From the NCBI RefSeq assembly GCF_003205575.1, contig NZ_PYBW01000053.1:104090-168089 (forward strand): a stretch of 64,000 nucleotides of DNA, given 5' to 3'. This document shows, piece after piece, positions 8,910 through 19,923 of the stretch; the first letter of the stretch is position 1, and each line of letters opens with the position of its first letter. Origin of the DNA: Streptomyces tateyamensis. Lineage in GTDB: Bacteria > Actinomycetota > Actinomycetes > Streptomycetales > Streptomycetaceae. The translations under genes and the position numbers were made by a program. The notes below the pieces were generated by a model. That model was not told the DNA's origin and ran no database searches. It saw nothing but the letters and a program-made list of their open reading frames with translations.

Positions 8910-9992
8910 TCAGTAGTCGATGATCTGCAGGTTGCCGGTGGTCCCTACGGTCCCGCCCAGGTACACGGTGTGGCCGTCGGGGCCGAGCGCCATCGCGTTC
9001 AGGTAGTCCTGGTCGGTGGCGATGGTCTGCGCGGTCAGTGCGGCACCGGTGCCGGCGTTGTAGACCAGCACCTCGCCGCCGTTGGAGCTGTCGTTGTCGG
9101 CCAGGTAGAGCTTGGTGCCGTCGGCGCTGACCCGCGGGGCGCGCAGGTCGGAGACGGGCAGCGCGAGGTTCCTGACCACGGTGTCGGTACCCGGGTCGAT
9201 CACCGCGCCCTTGCCGTTGACGGTGCCGTTGACCGCGAACAGCCGGCTGCCGTTCGGGGCGAAGGCCAGCTGGTAGAAGTTCGCCGTCCCGGTGCCCGGC
9301 ACGGTGCCGACCACGGTCGGCACGGCGCTCGCGGTGCTCAGGTGCACCACGCCGGCCACGGTGCCGGCGTACAGGTCGTGGCTGCCAGGGCGCACGGCCA
9401 GGTCGCCCAGCTCGGTCGCGGCCACCTGCACCGCGCCGGTGAAGGTGCGGGTGGCGGTGTCGAAGGCCAGCACCTGGCCCTGGCCGTTCTGGCGGTAGGT
9501 CTGCGGGCCGTCCTGGGCCAGGTACAGGGTCGAGCCGTCCTGGCTGAGCGCCAGGCCCTCGGTGGCGCCCACGGACCAGCCGGCGGGCCGCGCCTGGTCG
9601 GGCAGCGGGTAGCTGCCGACCAGGGTGAGCGCGGCGGTGTCCACCACGCTGAGGGTGTGCCCGTGCAGCACGTACAGCCGCGAGCCGTCGGCGGTCAGGG
9701 CCAGGAAGCTGATCCAGGTGTCGGTGCCCAGGCCGAGCCGGCCGACCACGGCGTCGCTGCCGGTGTTCACCACCTTCAGCGCCAGGCCGCCGCCGCTCTG
9801 CTGCGAGACCACGTAGGCCCGGGTGCCGTCCGGGCTGACCGCCGGCACCGCGCCGCCGCTGCCGACCGCGATCACGGCCTCGGAGCCGGTGGCCGGCGCG
9901 GCTGCCGCCGCACCGCCCGCCGCCAGCGCCAGCAGGGCCGCGGCCGAGGCCGCTGCGGTGGTCCAACGGGCCTTGTTCACAAAAGACTTCAT
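8910..9992 (-). CDS. Secreted YncE/YVTN-type beta-propeller protein, copy 2
   Basis: 360 residues with a signal peptide (KARWTTAAASAAALLALAAGG, then AAAAP). The rest is a string of 40-50-residue blades containing SPDGTRAYVV, TADGSRLYVLHG, SQDGSTLYLAQDG, APNGSRLFAVNG, SADGTKLYLADND and GPDGHTVYLGG. These are the hallmark of YVTN/lactonase-like propellers. No enzyme motif is visible, so a binding or scaffold role outside the cell is likely. It lies 12 bases downstream of a paralogue in the same orientation, with AGGGGGAAAC before its ATG. The two probably form one operon after a tandem duplication. Confidence 0.85.
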   Translation of the reverse strand: MKSFVNKARWTTAAASAAALLALAAGGAAAAAPATGSEAVIAVGSGGAVPAVSPDGTRAYVVSQQSGGGLALKVVNTGSDAVVGRLGLGTDTWISFLALTADGSRLYVLHGHTLSVVDTAALTLVGSYPLPDQARPAGWSVGATEGLALSQDGSTLYLAQDGPQTYRQNGQGQVLAFDTATRTFTGAVQVAATELGDLAVRPGSHDLYAGTVAGVVHLSTASAVPTVVGTVPGTGTANFYQLAFAPNGSRLFAVNGTVNGKGAVIDPGTDTVVRNLALPVSDLRAPRVSADGTKLYLADNDSSNGGEVLVYNAGTGAALTAQTIATDQDYLNAMALGPDGHTVYLGGTVGTTGNLQIIDY

Positions 9993-10004
9993 GTTTCCCC
10001 CTGG

Positions 10005-11099
10005 TCAGAAGTCGAAGATCTGCAGGCCGGAGCCGTTGTCGTCCATGCCGGTGGCGTACATCGTCTCGCCGTCCGGGCCGATCGCCAGGCCGTCGAAGGT
10101 GGACAGGTCGAAGCCGTGGACGTCCTCGGCGGGCACCTCGCGGCCGGTGGCGGTGTCGAACGCGAGCACCGCCGGGTCGTCGGCCGGGTAGCCGTCGGTC
10201 ACGTAGAGCCGGGTGCCGTCGGCGGAGACCACCGGGTTGCCCAGCTGCGAGTAGCCGCTGGTCAGGGCCAGGCGGGCGGTCACCGTGTCGTGGTCCAGGT
10301 CGACCCGCAGGCCGGTGCCGTCGGCCACGTCGTTGACGGCGTACAGCGCGCCGCCGCCCGGGGTCAGCGCCAGGCCGTCCATGTGGGCGCTGTCCGGCAC
10401 GGTGGCCGCCACGGTGGGCGCCGCGGCGGTGGTCAGCGCCAGGTGGACGATGCCGACCTCGGTGGAGACGTAGGCGCTGCGCCCGCCCGGGCGGACCACC
10501 AGCGAGAGCGCCTGGCCGCCGGGCAGCACCGCGCTGCCGGTGACGGCCAGGTGGACGGTGTCCACGGCCCACACCCGGCCCTGGGTGGGCGCGGAGGTGC
10601 CCGGTGCCGGGCCGTCCTGGGCGACGTAGACCGTCGAGCCGTTGACCGCCAGGGCGCCGGTCACGCCCGGACCCCAGCCGGTCGGCCGCGGCTCGTCCGG
10701 CAGGGTCACCGTGCTGACCACCCGGTGCCGGGCGGTGTCGATCACCGACAGGGTCTGCCCGTTGACCACGTACAGCCGGCTGCCGTCGGCGCTGAGCGCC
10801 GGGCGCTGGCGGCTGTGGTAGCTCAGGCCGAGGTCGACGGTGGCGACCGTGCGGTCCTTGACGGTGTTCACCACGTGGACCCGCAGGTGCAGGTCGGTGT
10901 CGTCGGCGACCGCGTAGGCGCGGCTGCCGTCCGGGCTGAGCAGCGGGCCGCCGGGCTCCAGGCCCATGGTCCCGAGCTCGACCAGGCCCTCGGTGCCGGC
11001 CACCGGAGCGGCCTGGGCGACCGCCGCCGAAACCCCCAGCAGCGCCCCGGCAGTTGCCAGTGCGGTCGCCCAACGGGCCACCGTGCCAACCGACTTCAT
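10005..11099 (-). CDS. Secreted YncE/YVTN-type beta-propeller protein, copy 1
   Basis: 364 residues. The N-terminus (MKSVGTVARWATALATAGALL...AQAAP) is a signal peptide resembling that of the downstream paralogue (MKSFVNKARWTTAAAS). Blades contain SPDGSRAYAVAD, SADGSRLYVVNGQ, NGSTVYVAQDGP, TPGGGALYAVND, SADGTRLYVTDGY and GPDGETMYATGMD. The spacing and blade order follow the second copy closely, including an ...RPTGWGPGVTGALAV segment matched there by RPAGWSVGATEGLAL. It has a GGGGAAAGAT ribosome binding site. Function unknown. Confidence 0.85.
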   Translation of the reverse strand: MKSVGTVARWATALATAGALLGVSAAVAQAAPVAGTEGLVELGTMGLEPGGPLLSPDGSRAYAVADDTDLHLRVHVVNTVKDRTVATVDLGLSYHSRQRPALSADGSRLYVVNGQTLSVIDTARHRVVSTVTLPDEPRPTGWGPGVTGALAVNGSTVYVAQDGPAPGTSAPTQGRVWAVDTVHLAVTGSAVLPGGQALSLVVRPGGRSAYVSTEVGIVHLALTTAAAPTVAATVPDSAHMDGLALTPGGGALYAVNDVADGTGLRVDLDHDTVTARLALTSGYSQLGNPVVSADGTRLYVTDGYPADDPAVLAFDTATGREVPAEDVHGFDLSTFDGLAIGPDGETMYATGMDDNGSGLQIFDF

Positions 11100-11177
11100 A
11101 TCTTTCCCCTCCCCAGGTGAAGCACCGTGGAAGACGGTGCCCGGGCAGGCTAATGCACGGCGGCACCCGTTCGGGCG

Positions 11178-12344
11178 CTAATCGCCCACTGGTTGCCCGA
11201 GCATCATGACCGGGCCGCGCTCGGTTCGACTCAGGATCACCGTCAGGGAGTTGGGGCCGCTGGGCTTGAGCTGGCGGCGCAGCTCCTCCGGGGTGACCGA
11301 CATCCCGCGCTTTTTGATCACCACGGTGCCGACCGCGCGCTCGCGCAGCAGCGCCTTCAGCCGCTTCACCTGGTACGGCAGCACGTCGGTCAGCTCGTAG
11401 GCGCGGGCGTAGGGGGTGGGCACCAGGGCGTCGGAGGTGACGTAGGCGATCATCGGGTCGATCAGCGTGCCGCCGACCTGCTCGGCGACCTCGGCGACCA
11501 TGTGGGCCCGGATCACCGCGCCGTCCGGCTCGTACAGGTAGCGCCGTACCGGGCCGGCCGGCGGGTCGGGCAGCCGGCCGCCGGCCAGGCTGTGCGGGCC
11601 GGGCAGCAGGGTGGCCCGGTGCGGCTCGGCGGCGCCGGTGCCGAACCAGAGCACCGCCTCCTTCACCTCGCCGTGGTCGGAGACCCACTCCGCCTCGGCG
11701 TCCTCGGGCACCGCCTCGTGCGCGATGCCGGGGGCCACCTTGAGCGCGCCCAGCCGGGTGCGCCGGCCGGCCTCGATCGCCCAGGAGAGCGGCGGGGAGT
11801 AGGCGTCGGGGTCGAACACCCGGCCCCGGTCGGTGCGCCGGGCGGGGTCGGTGAAGACCGCGTCGAACCCGTCGAGTTCGAGCTCGGTGGCATCGGCCCG
11901 GCGCACCTCGACCAGCTCGGACAGGCCGAGCGCCGCGGCGTTGGCGCGGGCCACCGCGCAGGTCAGCGGGTCGCGGTCGACGGCCAGCACCGCGATGCCG
12001 CGGCGGGCCAGCGCGATCGCGTCGCCGCCGATGCCGCAGCACAGGTCGGCCAGCCGCCGGGTGCCCAGCTCGGCGAACCGGGCGGCCCGCCAGTCGGCCA
12101 CGCTGCGCCGGGTGGCCTGCTCGACCCCGTGGGGCGTGAAGTACATCCGGCGGGCGTCCGCGCCGAACTTCGCCTCGGCCCGGCGGCGCAGCTGCTCCTG
12201 GCCGATCGCGGCCGAGACCAGCTCGGCCGGGTACTGCCGGCGCAGCCGGGTGGCCACCGCCAGCTCGTCACCCGGGGCCAGTCCGGTCAGTTCGGCCAGC
12301 AGCGCCTGGCCGCGCTCGGTCAGCAGTTCCTCGAACGTCTCCAC
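11178..12344 (-). CDS. Class I SAM-dependent methyltransferase with THUMP-like domain
   Basis: 388 residues. The Rossmann motif I is LADLCCGIGGDAIALA, motif II is VLAVDRDPLTCAVARANA, and the TDPARR stretch sits where related enzymes have their catalytic loop. The N-terminal 95 residues are helical. The C-terminal part (VVIKKRGMSVTPEELRRQLK, SLTVILSRT) matches the THUMP-like domain found on bacterial proteins of this group. The target is unknown, though an RNA substrate is suggested by the domain. Its start lies 40 bases from the first CIRCE element and it diverges from groES, so HrcA binding could also affect it. Confidence 0.85.
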   Translation of the reverse strand: METFEELLTERGQALLAELTGLAPGDELAVATRLRRQYPAELVSAAIGQEQLRRRAEAKFGADARRMYFTPHGVEQATRRSVADWRAARFAELGTRRLADLCCGIGGDAIALARRGIAVLAVDRDPLTCAVARANAAALGLSELVEVRRADATELELDGFDAVFTDPARRTDRGRVFDPDAYSPPLSWAIEAGRRTRLGALKVAPGIAHEAVPEDAEAEWVSDHGEVKEAVLWFGTGAAEPHRATLLPGPHSLAGGRLPDPPAGPVRRYLYEPDGAVIRAHMVAEVAEQVGGTLIDPMIAYVTSDALVPTPYARAYELTDVLPYQVKRLKALLRERAVGTVVIKKRGMSVTPEELRRQLKPSGPNSLTVILSRTERGPVMMLGQPVGD

Positions 12345-12384
12345 CCGGTCATTGTCCCGGTCGCGCAGATCGATGGGCGCGCCG

Positions 12385-12411
12385 TTGGCACTCTGGTTGA
12401 CTGAGTGCTAA
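12385..12411. promoter_or_regulatory. CIRCE operator 1 (HrcA site)
   Basis: TTGGCACTC - nine bases - GAGTGCTAA differs from the consensus TTAGCACTC-N9-GAGTGCTAA at one position. It overlaps the -35 box of the groES promoter. Confidence 0.93.
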
Positions 12412-12425
12412 CCGCGGCCTATGGT
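12397..12425 (+). promoter_or_regulatory. groES promoter, sigma-HrdB type
   Basis: TTGACT (12397-12402), a spacer of 17 bases, then TATGGT (12420-12425). The -35 box is inside the first CIRCE element. The expected transcription start, near 12432, falls at the left arm of the second one. Confidence 0.8.
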
Positions 12426-12430
12426 CGTTC

Positions 12431-12458
12431 CTGGCACTCCCCCCAGGGTGAGTGCTAA
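12431..12458. promoter_or_regulatory. CIRCE operator 2 (HrcA site), spacer one base longer
   Basis: CTGGCACTC (12431-12439) and GAGTGCTAA (12450-12458) are separated by ten bases, where the consensus has nine. The right arm is perfect. Confidence 0.85.
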
Positions 12459-12553
12459 CGCGACGGAACGGGTCTGACCCCCGCGACGGCAGGCCGGTCA
12501 CGTCGCCACCTACCTGTTAGACAACCCCGTAATCTCCGAAGGGGAGCTCGGAC

Positions 12554-12859
12554 GTGACCACCAGCAGCAAGGTTGCCATCAAGCCGCTTGAGGACCGCAT
12601 TGTGGTCCAGCCGCTCGACGCCGAGACCACCACGGCCTCCGGCCTGGTGATCCCGGACACCGCCAAGGAGAAGCCCCAGGAGGGCGTCGTCCTGGCCGTC
12701 GGCCCGGGCCGCTTCGAGGATGGCCAGCGCCTGCCGCTCGACGTCGCCGTTGGCGACGTCGTCCTGTACTCGAAGTACGGCGGCACCGAGGTCAAGTACC
12801 AGGGCGAGGAGTACCTGGTCCTCTCGGCCCGCGACGTGCTCGCGATCATCGAGAAGTAA
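12554..12859 (+). CDS. groES: Co-chaperonin GroES
   Basis: Forms the heptameric lid of GroEL and caps the folding chamber. 101 residues, normal for the family. [15 protein letters not shown] at the N-terminus, then the mobile-loop region [17 protein letters not shown] with the GroEL-binding IPD part. The C-terminal [20 protein letters not shown] end is [21 protein letters not shown] at 12554 has AAGGGGAG six to eight bases upstream. It is the first gene of the CIRCE-controlled operon; groEL follows after 115 bases. Confidence 0.97.
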   Translation: MTTSSKVAIKPLEDRIVVQPLDAETTTASGLVIPDTAKEKPQEGVVLAVGPGRFEDGQRLPLDVAVGDVVLYSKYGGTEVKYQGEEYLVLSARDVLAIIEK

Positions 12860-12947
12860 GCGTTCCGGCGGACCGACGGTCCGTCATCCGCCCGCCCCGG
12901 ATCCCGTCTTCGACAGGGGCCCGGGGCGCGGCTTTTGGTTCACGTAG

Positions 12948-14603
<1,656 letters not shown>

Positions 14604-14620
14604 CGCCTGACACGCACTGA

Positions 14621-14661
14621 CGGCCCGGTGCCCCCCGCCTCGGCGGGGTGGCACCGGGCCG
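14621..14661 (+). terminator. groESL terminator
   Basis: Perfect 12-bp outer stem CGGCCCGGTGCC / GGCACCGGGCCG enclosing a second C-rich/G-rich stem. There is no U tract, as is usual in streptomycetes. Confidence 0.85.
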
Positions 14662-14682
14662 TCGGCGTCTACCCTGGGGCGC

Positions 14683-15681
14683 ATGATCGAGGCACGGCAT
14701 CTGCGGGTCCTGCGAGCGGTGGCGCGCACCGGTTCGTTCTCGGCGGCGGCGCGCGAGCTGGGGTGCACCCAACCGGCGGTCAGCCAGCAGATGAAGGCGC
14801 TGGAGAAGACGATCGAGCTGCCGCTGGTGGTCCGTTCGGGGCGTGGGGTGCAGCTGAGCGAGGCGGGCGAGGTGCTGCTCAAGCACGCCTCGGGGATCCT
14901 GGCCGGGCTCAGCGCCGCCGAGCAGGAGGTGGCGGCGATCGCCGGGCTGCGCGCCGGGCGGGTGCGGCTGGTCTCCTTCCCGACCGCGAGTTCCACCCTG
15001 GTGCCGCCCGCTGTCGCCCAGCTGCGGGGCACCCATCCGGGGGTCCGCGTGTCGCTGGTGGAGGCCGAGCCGCCGGAGTCCCTGGCGATGCTGCGCGGCG
15101 GCGAGTGCGAGGTAGCGCTGGCCTTCCGCTACCCCGACCAGGCGCCGCAGCAGCCGCCCGGGCACGGGGCCGGCCGGGCGGCGCGGGCCAAGGCGGTGCT
15201 GGCCGCGGCCGAGACGGCGGCCGCCGCGGACTGGTCGGACCTGGTGGTCCGCCCACTGCTGGACGACCCGCTGGTGGGCCTGCTGCCGCCCGGGCACCCG
15301 TTGGCCGGGCGCGACGAGGAGCACCCGGTCGAGCTGGCCGAGCTGGCCGGCGAGCAGTGGATCGCGGGCTGCCCGCAGTGCCGAGGGCACCTGGTGGAGC
15401 TCTGCGCGGGCGCCGGCTTCGAGCCGCGGATCGACTTCGCCACCGACGACTACCCGGCGGTGGTCGGCCTGGTGGCGGCCGGGCTCGGCGTCGCGGTGCT
15501 GCCGGGGCTGGCGCTGGGCGCGGTGCGCCGGGACACGGTGGCGGCGGTGCCGGTGCACGCCGCGGGCGGCGGGCCGGCCCGCCGCGAGGTGGTCGCGCTG
15601 ACCCTGCCGGACCTGGCCGAGGTGCCGGCCGTGGCGCTCATGCTGGACCGGCTCGCCTCGGTGGCGGCGGCCGGTCGCTGA
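14683..15681 (+). CDS. LysR-family transcriptional regulator
   Basis: 332 residues. The N-terminal winged helix-turn-helix covers about 1-60 (RHLRVLRAVARTGSFSAAAR, then TQPAVSQQMKALE). A substrate-binding domain follows (RVRLVSFPTASSTLVPPAV, LAMLRGGECEVAL, PLVGLLPPGHPLAG). An Ala-rich insertion near residues 150-180 interrupts the second domain. The ATG at 14683 comes ten bases after a TACCCT -10-like box, without a clear ribosome binding site. The target genes are unknown; the neighbouring whiD is convergent, so there is no classic divergent target here. Confidence 0.9.
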   Translation: MIEARHLRVLRAVARTGSFSAAARELGCTQPAVSQQMKALEKTIELPLVVRSGRGVQLSEAGEVLLKHASGILAGLSAAEQEVAAIAGLRAGRVRLVSFPTASSTLVPPAVAQLRGTHPGVRVSLVEAEPPESLAMLRGGECEVALAFRYPDQAPQQPPGHGAGRAARAKAVLAAAETAAAADWSDLVVRPLLDDPLVGLLPPGHPLAGRDEEHPVELAELAGEQWIAGCPQCRGHLVELCAGAGFEPRIDFATDDYPAVVGLVAAGLGVAVLPGLALGAVRRDTVAAVPVHAAGGGPARREVVALTLPDLAEVPAVALMLDRLASVAAAGR

Positions 15682-15733
15682 CTGCCCGGGTGCGGTCCGC
15701 TGGCCGCCACCTCCTGAAGGAACGTTTCTCCTC

Positions 15734-16048
15734 CTACTGACGAACCGTCAACGGCGCCTCGACGAGGCGGTTGCGGGCCCGGCCCTGCAGTTCCTCGCGC
15801 TCGTCCTCGGTCAGTCCGCCCCAGACCCCGTACGGCTCGCGCACCGCCAGTGCGTGGGTGGCGCACTGCGCGCGTACCGGGCAGCGCATGCAGACCTCCT
15901 TGGCACTCTGCTCGCGGGAGCTGCGCGCGGCACCGCGCTCCCCCTCTGGGTGGAAGAAGAGCGAACTGTCCACACCTCGGCAGGCTGCGGAGAGTTGCCA
16001 GTCCCACAGGTCCGCGTTGGGACCGGGGAGGCGGGAGAAATCGGCCAT
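15734..16048 (-). CDS. whiD: Sporulation regulator WhiD (WhiB family)
   Basis: Iron-sulphur WhiB-like protein needed for late sporulation in Streptomyces; it acts by binding the principal sigma factor. 104 residues. Four cluster cysteines at 23, 53, 56 and 62 (AACRGVD, VCMRCPVRAQC), then the GVWGG turn near residue 75 and a basic C-terminus. The N-terminus MADFSRLPGPNADLWDWQL matches my memory of S. coelicolor WhiD (SCO4767). AAGGGA lies seven bases before the ATG. It is divergent from bldM, as in other streptomycetes. The M. tuberculosis counterpart is WhiB3. Confidence 0.93.
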   Translation of the reverse strand: MADFSRLPGPNADLWDWQLSAACRGVDSSLFFHPEGERGAARSSREQSAKEVCMRCPVRAQCATHALAVREPYGVWGGLTEDEREELQGRARNRLVEAPLTVRQ

Positions 16049-16505
16049 GGCTCATTCCCTTCGATGAGGCTTCCGTACGGCGAGGCATCGAGACGCCGGG
16101 AAGGACACCTGGAAATATGACTTACGGCGACCTACGGGACAAGTCACCCACACACTTACACAACAGTCAATGATCGTACAAAAGCTATAAAAGCGGACGA
16201 ACTGGGCATGAAGCGGGTCGCCCGGGCTGTGGCAATCGGGTGGTCCGGTGTGTCGCCGGCGGGCGGCGCGCCGGTGGTTCGACTGCGCTCCGGCGCACGG
16301 GGACGGCGTTCCCACGCGCCTGACGAGCACAAAAGAGCGGGGTTCGCCCCGCGATGCGGCTGATCGGTAATGAGTCGGCCACGTACAGTGGTGGAGATGG
16401 CCCTGAAGGCCGTAACTCATTCGAGTGACGGTCGTTGGAAGTGCGGAGAGAGTTCGTACCAGCCAGGAGGCTCAACGTGACGCGGATCAGCTGCGGAGGA
16501 CGGTC
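16049..16505. other. whiD-bldM intergenic regulatory region
   Basis: 457 bases without a gene. On the reverse strand an AT-rich stretch (16160-16200) holds TTGACT- and TTGTAC-like boxes that may serve whiD; I cannot fix its -10. On the forward strand it holds the sigma-BldN-type promoter described separately and a TACAGT box at 16384-16389 that could belong to a second bldM promoter. Confidence 0.6.
16411..16438 (+). promoter_or_regulatory. bldM promoter, sigma-BldN type
   Basis: CGTAAC (16411-16416), a spacer of 16 bases, then CGTTGG (16433-16438). The published sigma-BldN consensus for bldMp1, as I recall it, is CGTAAC-N16-CGTTGA. The expected start near 16445 leaves a leader of about 60 bases before bldM. 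Confidence 0.8.
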
Positions 16506-17117
16506 ATGACTTCCGTTCTCGTTTGCGACGATTCACCGCTCGCCCGGGAGGCGCTGCGCCGAGCGGTGGCGACGGTGCCGGGCGTCGACCGGGTGACCAC
16601 GGCGACCAACGGCGAGGAGGTCCTGCGCCGCTGGGTGGCCGACCGCTCCGACCTCGTCCTGATGGACGTGCGGATGCCCGGCCTCGGCGGGGTCGAGACG
16701 GTCCGTCGGCTGCTGTCCGCCGACCCCGGTGCCCGGATCATCATGCTCACCGTCGCGGAGGACCTGGACGGCGTGGCGCTCGCCGTCGCCGCCGGCGCCC
16801 GCGGCTACCTGCACAAGGACGCCTCCCGGGCCGAACTGCGCGCCACCGTCACCCAGGCGCTGGCCGACCCGACCTGGCGGCTGGCCCCGCGCCGGCTGCG
16901 CAGCCCGGACATGGGTGCGGCGCCGACCCTGACGGCCCGTGAGATCCAGGTGCTGGAGGGGATGAGCCACGGCCGCAGCAACGCGGAGATCGGTCGCGAG
17001 CTGTTCCTGTCCGAGGACACCGTCAAGACGCACGCCCGCCGCCTGTTCAAGAAGCTCGGCGCCTCCGACCGGGCGCACGCGGTGGCCCTCGGTTTCCGCT
17101 GGGGCCTGGTCCGCTGA
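16506..17117 (+). CDS. bldM: Developmental response regulator BldM
   Basis: Atypical response regulator needed for aerial mycelium in Streptomyces; it binds DNA as a homodimer or as a heterodimer with WhiI. 203 residues. The receiver domain (about 1-120) has acidic residues in VCDDSP, Asp54 in VLMDVRMPG, and HKD for the conserved lysine. The LuxR-type helix-turn-helix (about 140-200) has LTAREIQVLEGMSHGRSNAEI and SEDTVKTHARRLFKKL. The start at 16506 has GGAGGA five bases upstream; the frame open from 16425 has no such site. Known work on BldM indicates that phosphorylation of Asp54 is not required. Confidence 0.94.
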   Translation: MTSVLVCDDSPLAREALRRAVATVPGVDRVTTATNGEEVLRRWVADRSDLVLMDVRMPGLGGVETVRRLLSADPGARIIMLTVAEDLDGVALAVAAGARGYLHKDASRAELRATVTQALADPTWRLAPRRLRSPDMGAAPTLTAREIQVLEGMSHGRSNAEIGRELFLSEDTVKTHARRLFKKLGASDRAHAVALGFRWGLVR

Positions 17118-17174
17118 GCTGCGCCGCGCACCGCCCGCGCCCCTTCGCGCCGTTGGCCGAGGGGCGCGCGCAGC
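17118..17174 (+). terminator. Possible bldM terminator
   Basis: Nested inverted repeats directly after the stop: GCTGCGC / GCGCAGC outside and CGCGCCCCT (17136-17144) / AGGGGCGCG (17160-17168) inside. Confidence 0.5.
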
Positions 17175-17388
17175 CGGTCGGTTCGCACGGCTCACGAGCC
17201 GGGCGAACCATGACTCCCGGGTTTCCACGGCCGTGGCATAGGCCCTTCGGCGGTGGAGGCTGCACCATGGAGGGGTGGAGCGCGATGGCGGCGGGAGCGG
17301 GGGTGGGACGGTGGCGACGGATAACGGTCCGGTGCACAACTCCGGACGCGGTGCGGCGTTTCGCGGATCGACCAGGCACCATGGACCG

Positions 17389-18078
17389 ATGCGTGAGGAC
17401 GAGCCCGGCGACAGCGGCGCGAGCCGACCGCCAGTGAGCGAGCCGCCGCCGTCCGAGGAGCGGGCCACCGGCCGCGGTCGCCGGGCGGCGCCCGGTGCTG
17501 CGCCCGGCACCTCGCCGCTGGTCGCCGAGCTGGTGGCGGCCGCGGTCCGGGGCGAGGGTCCGGCCACTGACGCACTGTTGGCCTACGTCCATCCGCTGGT
17601 GCTGCGCTACTGCCGGGGCCGGCTGGTCCGGCTGCCGGGCGGGGCCCGGCACCATGTGGACGACGTGGCGCAGGAGGTGTGCGTCGCGGTGCTCTGCGCA
17701 CTGCCGCGCTACCGGGACGAGGGGCGTCCGTTCGAGGCCTTCGTCTACTCGATCGCCGCGCACAAGATCGCCGACCTGCAGCGGGCCGCGATGCGCGGGC
17801 CCGGTTCCACCGCGATCCCGCCGGGCGACCTGCCCGAGGTGGTGGACGAGGCGCTCGGCCCGGAGGAGCGCGCGCTGCTGAGCAGCGACGCGGCCTGGAT
17901 GCGCGAGCTGCTGTCGAACCTGCCGGCCCGTCAGCGCGAGCTGGTGCTGCTGCGGATCGCGGCCGGGCTGTCCGCGGAGGAGACCGGTGAGGTGCTCGGC
18001 ATGTCGCCGGGCGCGGTCCGGGTGGCGCAGCACCGCGCGCTCAGCCGGCTGCGGGCGCTGGCGGAGGAGTCCGCGTAG
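17389..18078 (+). CDS. shbA: ShbA-like group 4 sigma factor
   Basis: RNA polymerase sigma factor. In S. griseus the orthologue at this position (between bldM and guaB) transcribes hrdB, the principal sigma gene. Region 2 is [19 protein letters not shown]...[19 protein letters not shown]. Region 4 is [19 protein letters not shown] then [20 protein letters not shown]. The N-terminal 60 residues are Pro/Gly/Arg-rich and the start is uncertain: ATG 17389 gives 229 residues and GTG 17434 gives a shorter protein. The frame is also open back to 17275, but that adds Gly-rich sequence. M. tuberculosis SigD occupies the same place before guaB2. Confidence 0.85.
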   Translation: MREDEPGDSGASRPPVSEPPPSEERATGRGRRAAPGAAPGTSPLVAELVAAAVRGEGPATDALLAYVHPLVLRYCRGRLVRLPGGARHHVDDVAQEVCVAVLCALPRYRDEGRPFEAFVYSIAAHKIADLQRAAMRGPGSTAIPPGDLPEVVDEALGPEERALLSSDAAWMRELLSNLPARQRELVLLRIAAGLSAEETGEVLGMSPGAVRVAQHRALSRLRALAEESA

Positions 18079-18144
18079 CCGCGAGTCGGTGTGTACTCGC
18101 TCACCCTTGTCAAGGGGGCGCGACGTGAGAACTCGTGAAGCCAG

Positions 18145-18150
18145 TACGAT
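18145..18150 (+). promoter_or_regulatory. Candidate -10 box upstream of guaB
   Basis: TACGAT in the 240-base gap before guaB. The best -35 at 17 bases (GACGTG) is weak. A small palindrome CCTTG-T-CAAGG lies at 18105-18115. The implied guaB leader is about 160 bases. Confidence 0.35.
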
Positions 18151-18309
18151 GGGGTATCGGCGCCTGGACAGGTCGCCAAAGATCGACCGGGGCGAGCGGC
18201 GTTACCTCGTATGTTCGTCCAGGAGACCTGGCCTGTGCCGGTGGACGCGCGCCCGCCGACCCTCAACCGGGCGCGGTACGGAACGACACGGCCGGCCACG
18301 GGAAGGTAG

Positions 18310-19821
<1,512 letters not shown>

Positions 19822-19834
19822 CCCGGCTGCCGTC

Positions 19835-19866
19835 GAAGGCCCGCCACCCCCTGGTGGCGGGCCTTC
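19835..19866 (+). terminator. guaB terminator
   Basis: Perfect 14-bp stem GAAGGCCCGCCACC / GGTGGCGGGCCTTC with a CCCT loop, 13 bases after the guaB stop. Confidence 0.88.
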
Positions 19867-19923
19867 GGGCGTTGGCGGGGGATACTGGGGGGCGTTGTTG
19901 AGCAGCAAGCAGAGAGGCTCGAA

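Noticed and set aside
8839..12042. 1067-codon open frame on the reverse strand
   Set aside because: Out-of-frame shadow of the two propeller genes and the methyltransferase, which have signal peptides and recognisable motifs in another frame.
17275..17388. Longer N-terminus for the shbA-like sigma factor
   Set aside because: The extra 38 residues are Gly/Arg-rich and lack a ribosome binding site; a start at 17389 or later is more likely.
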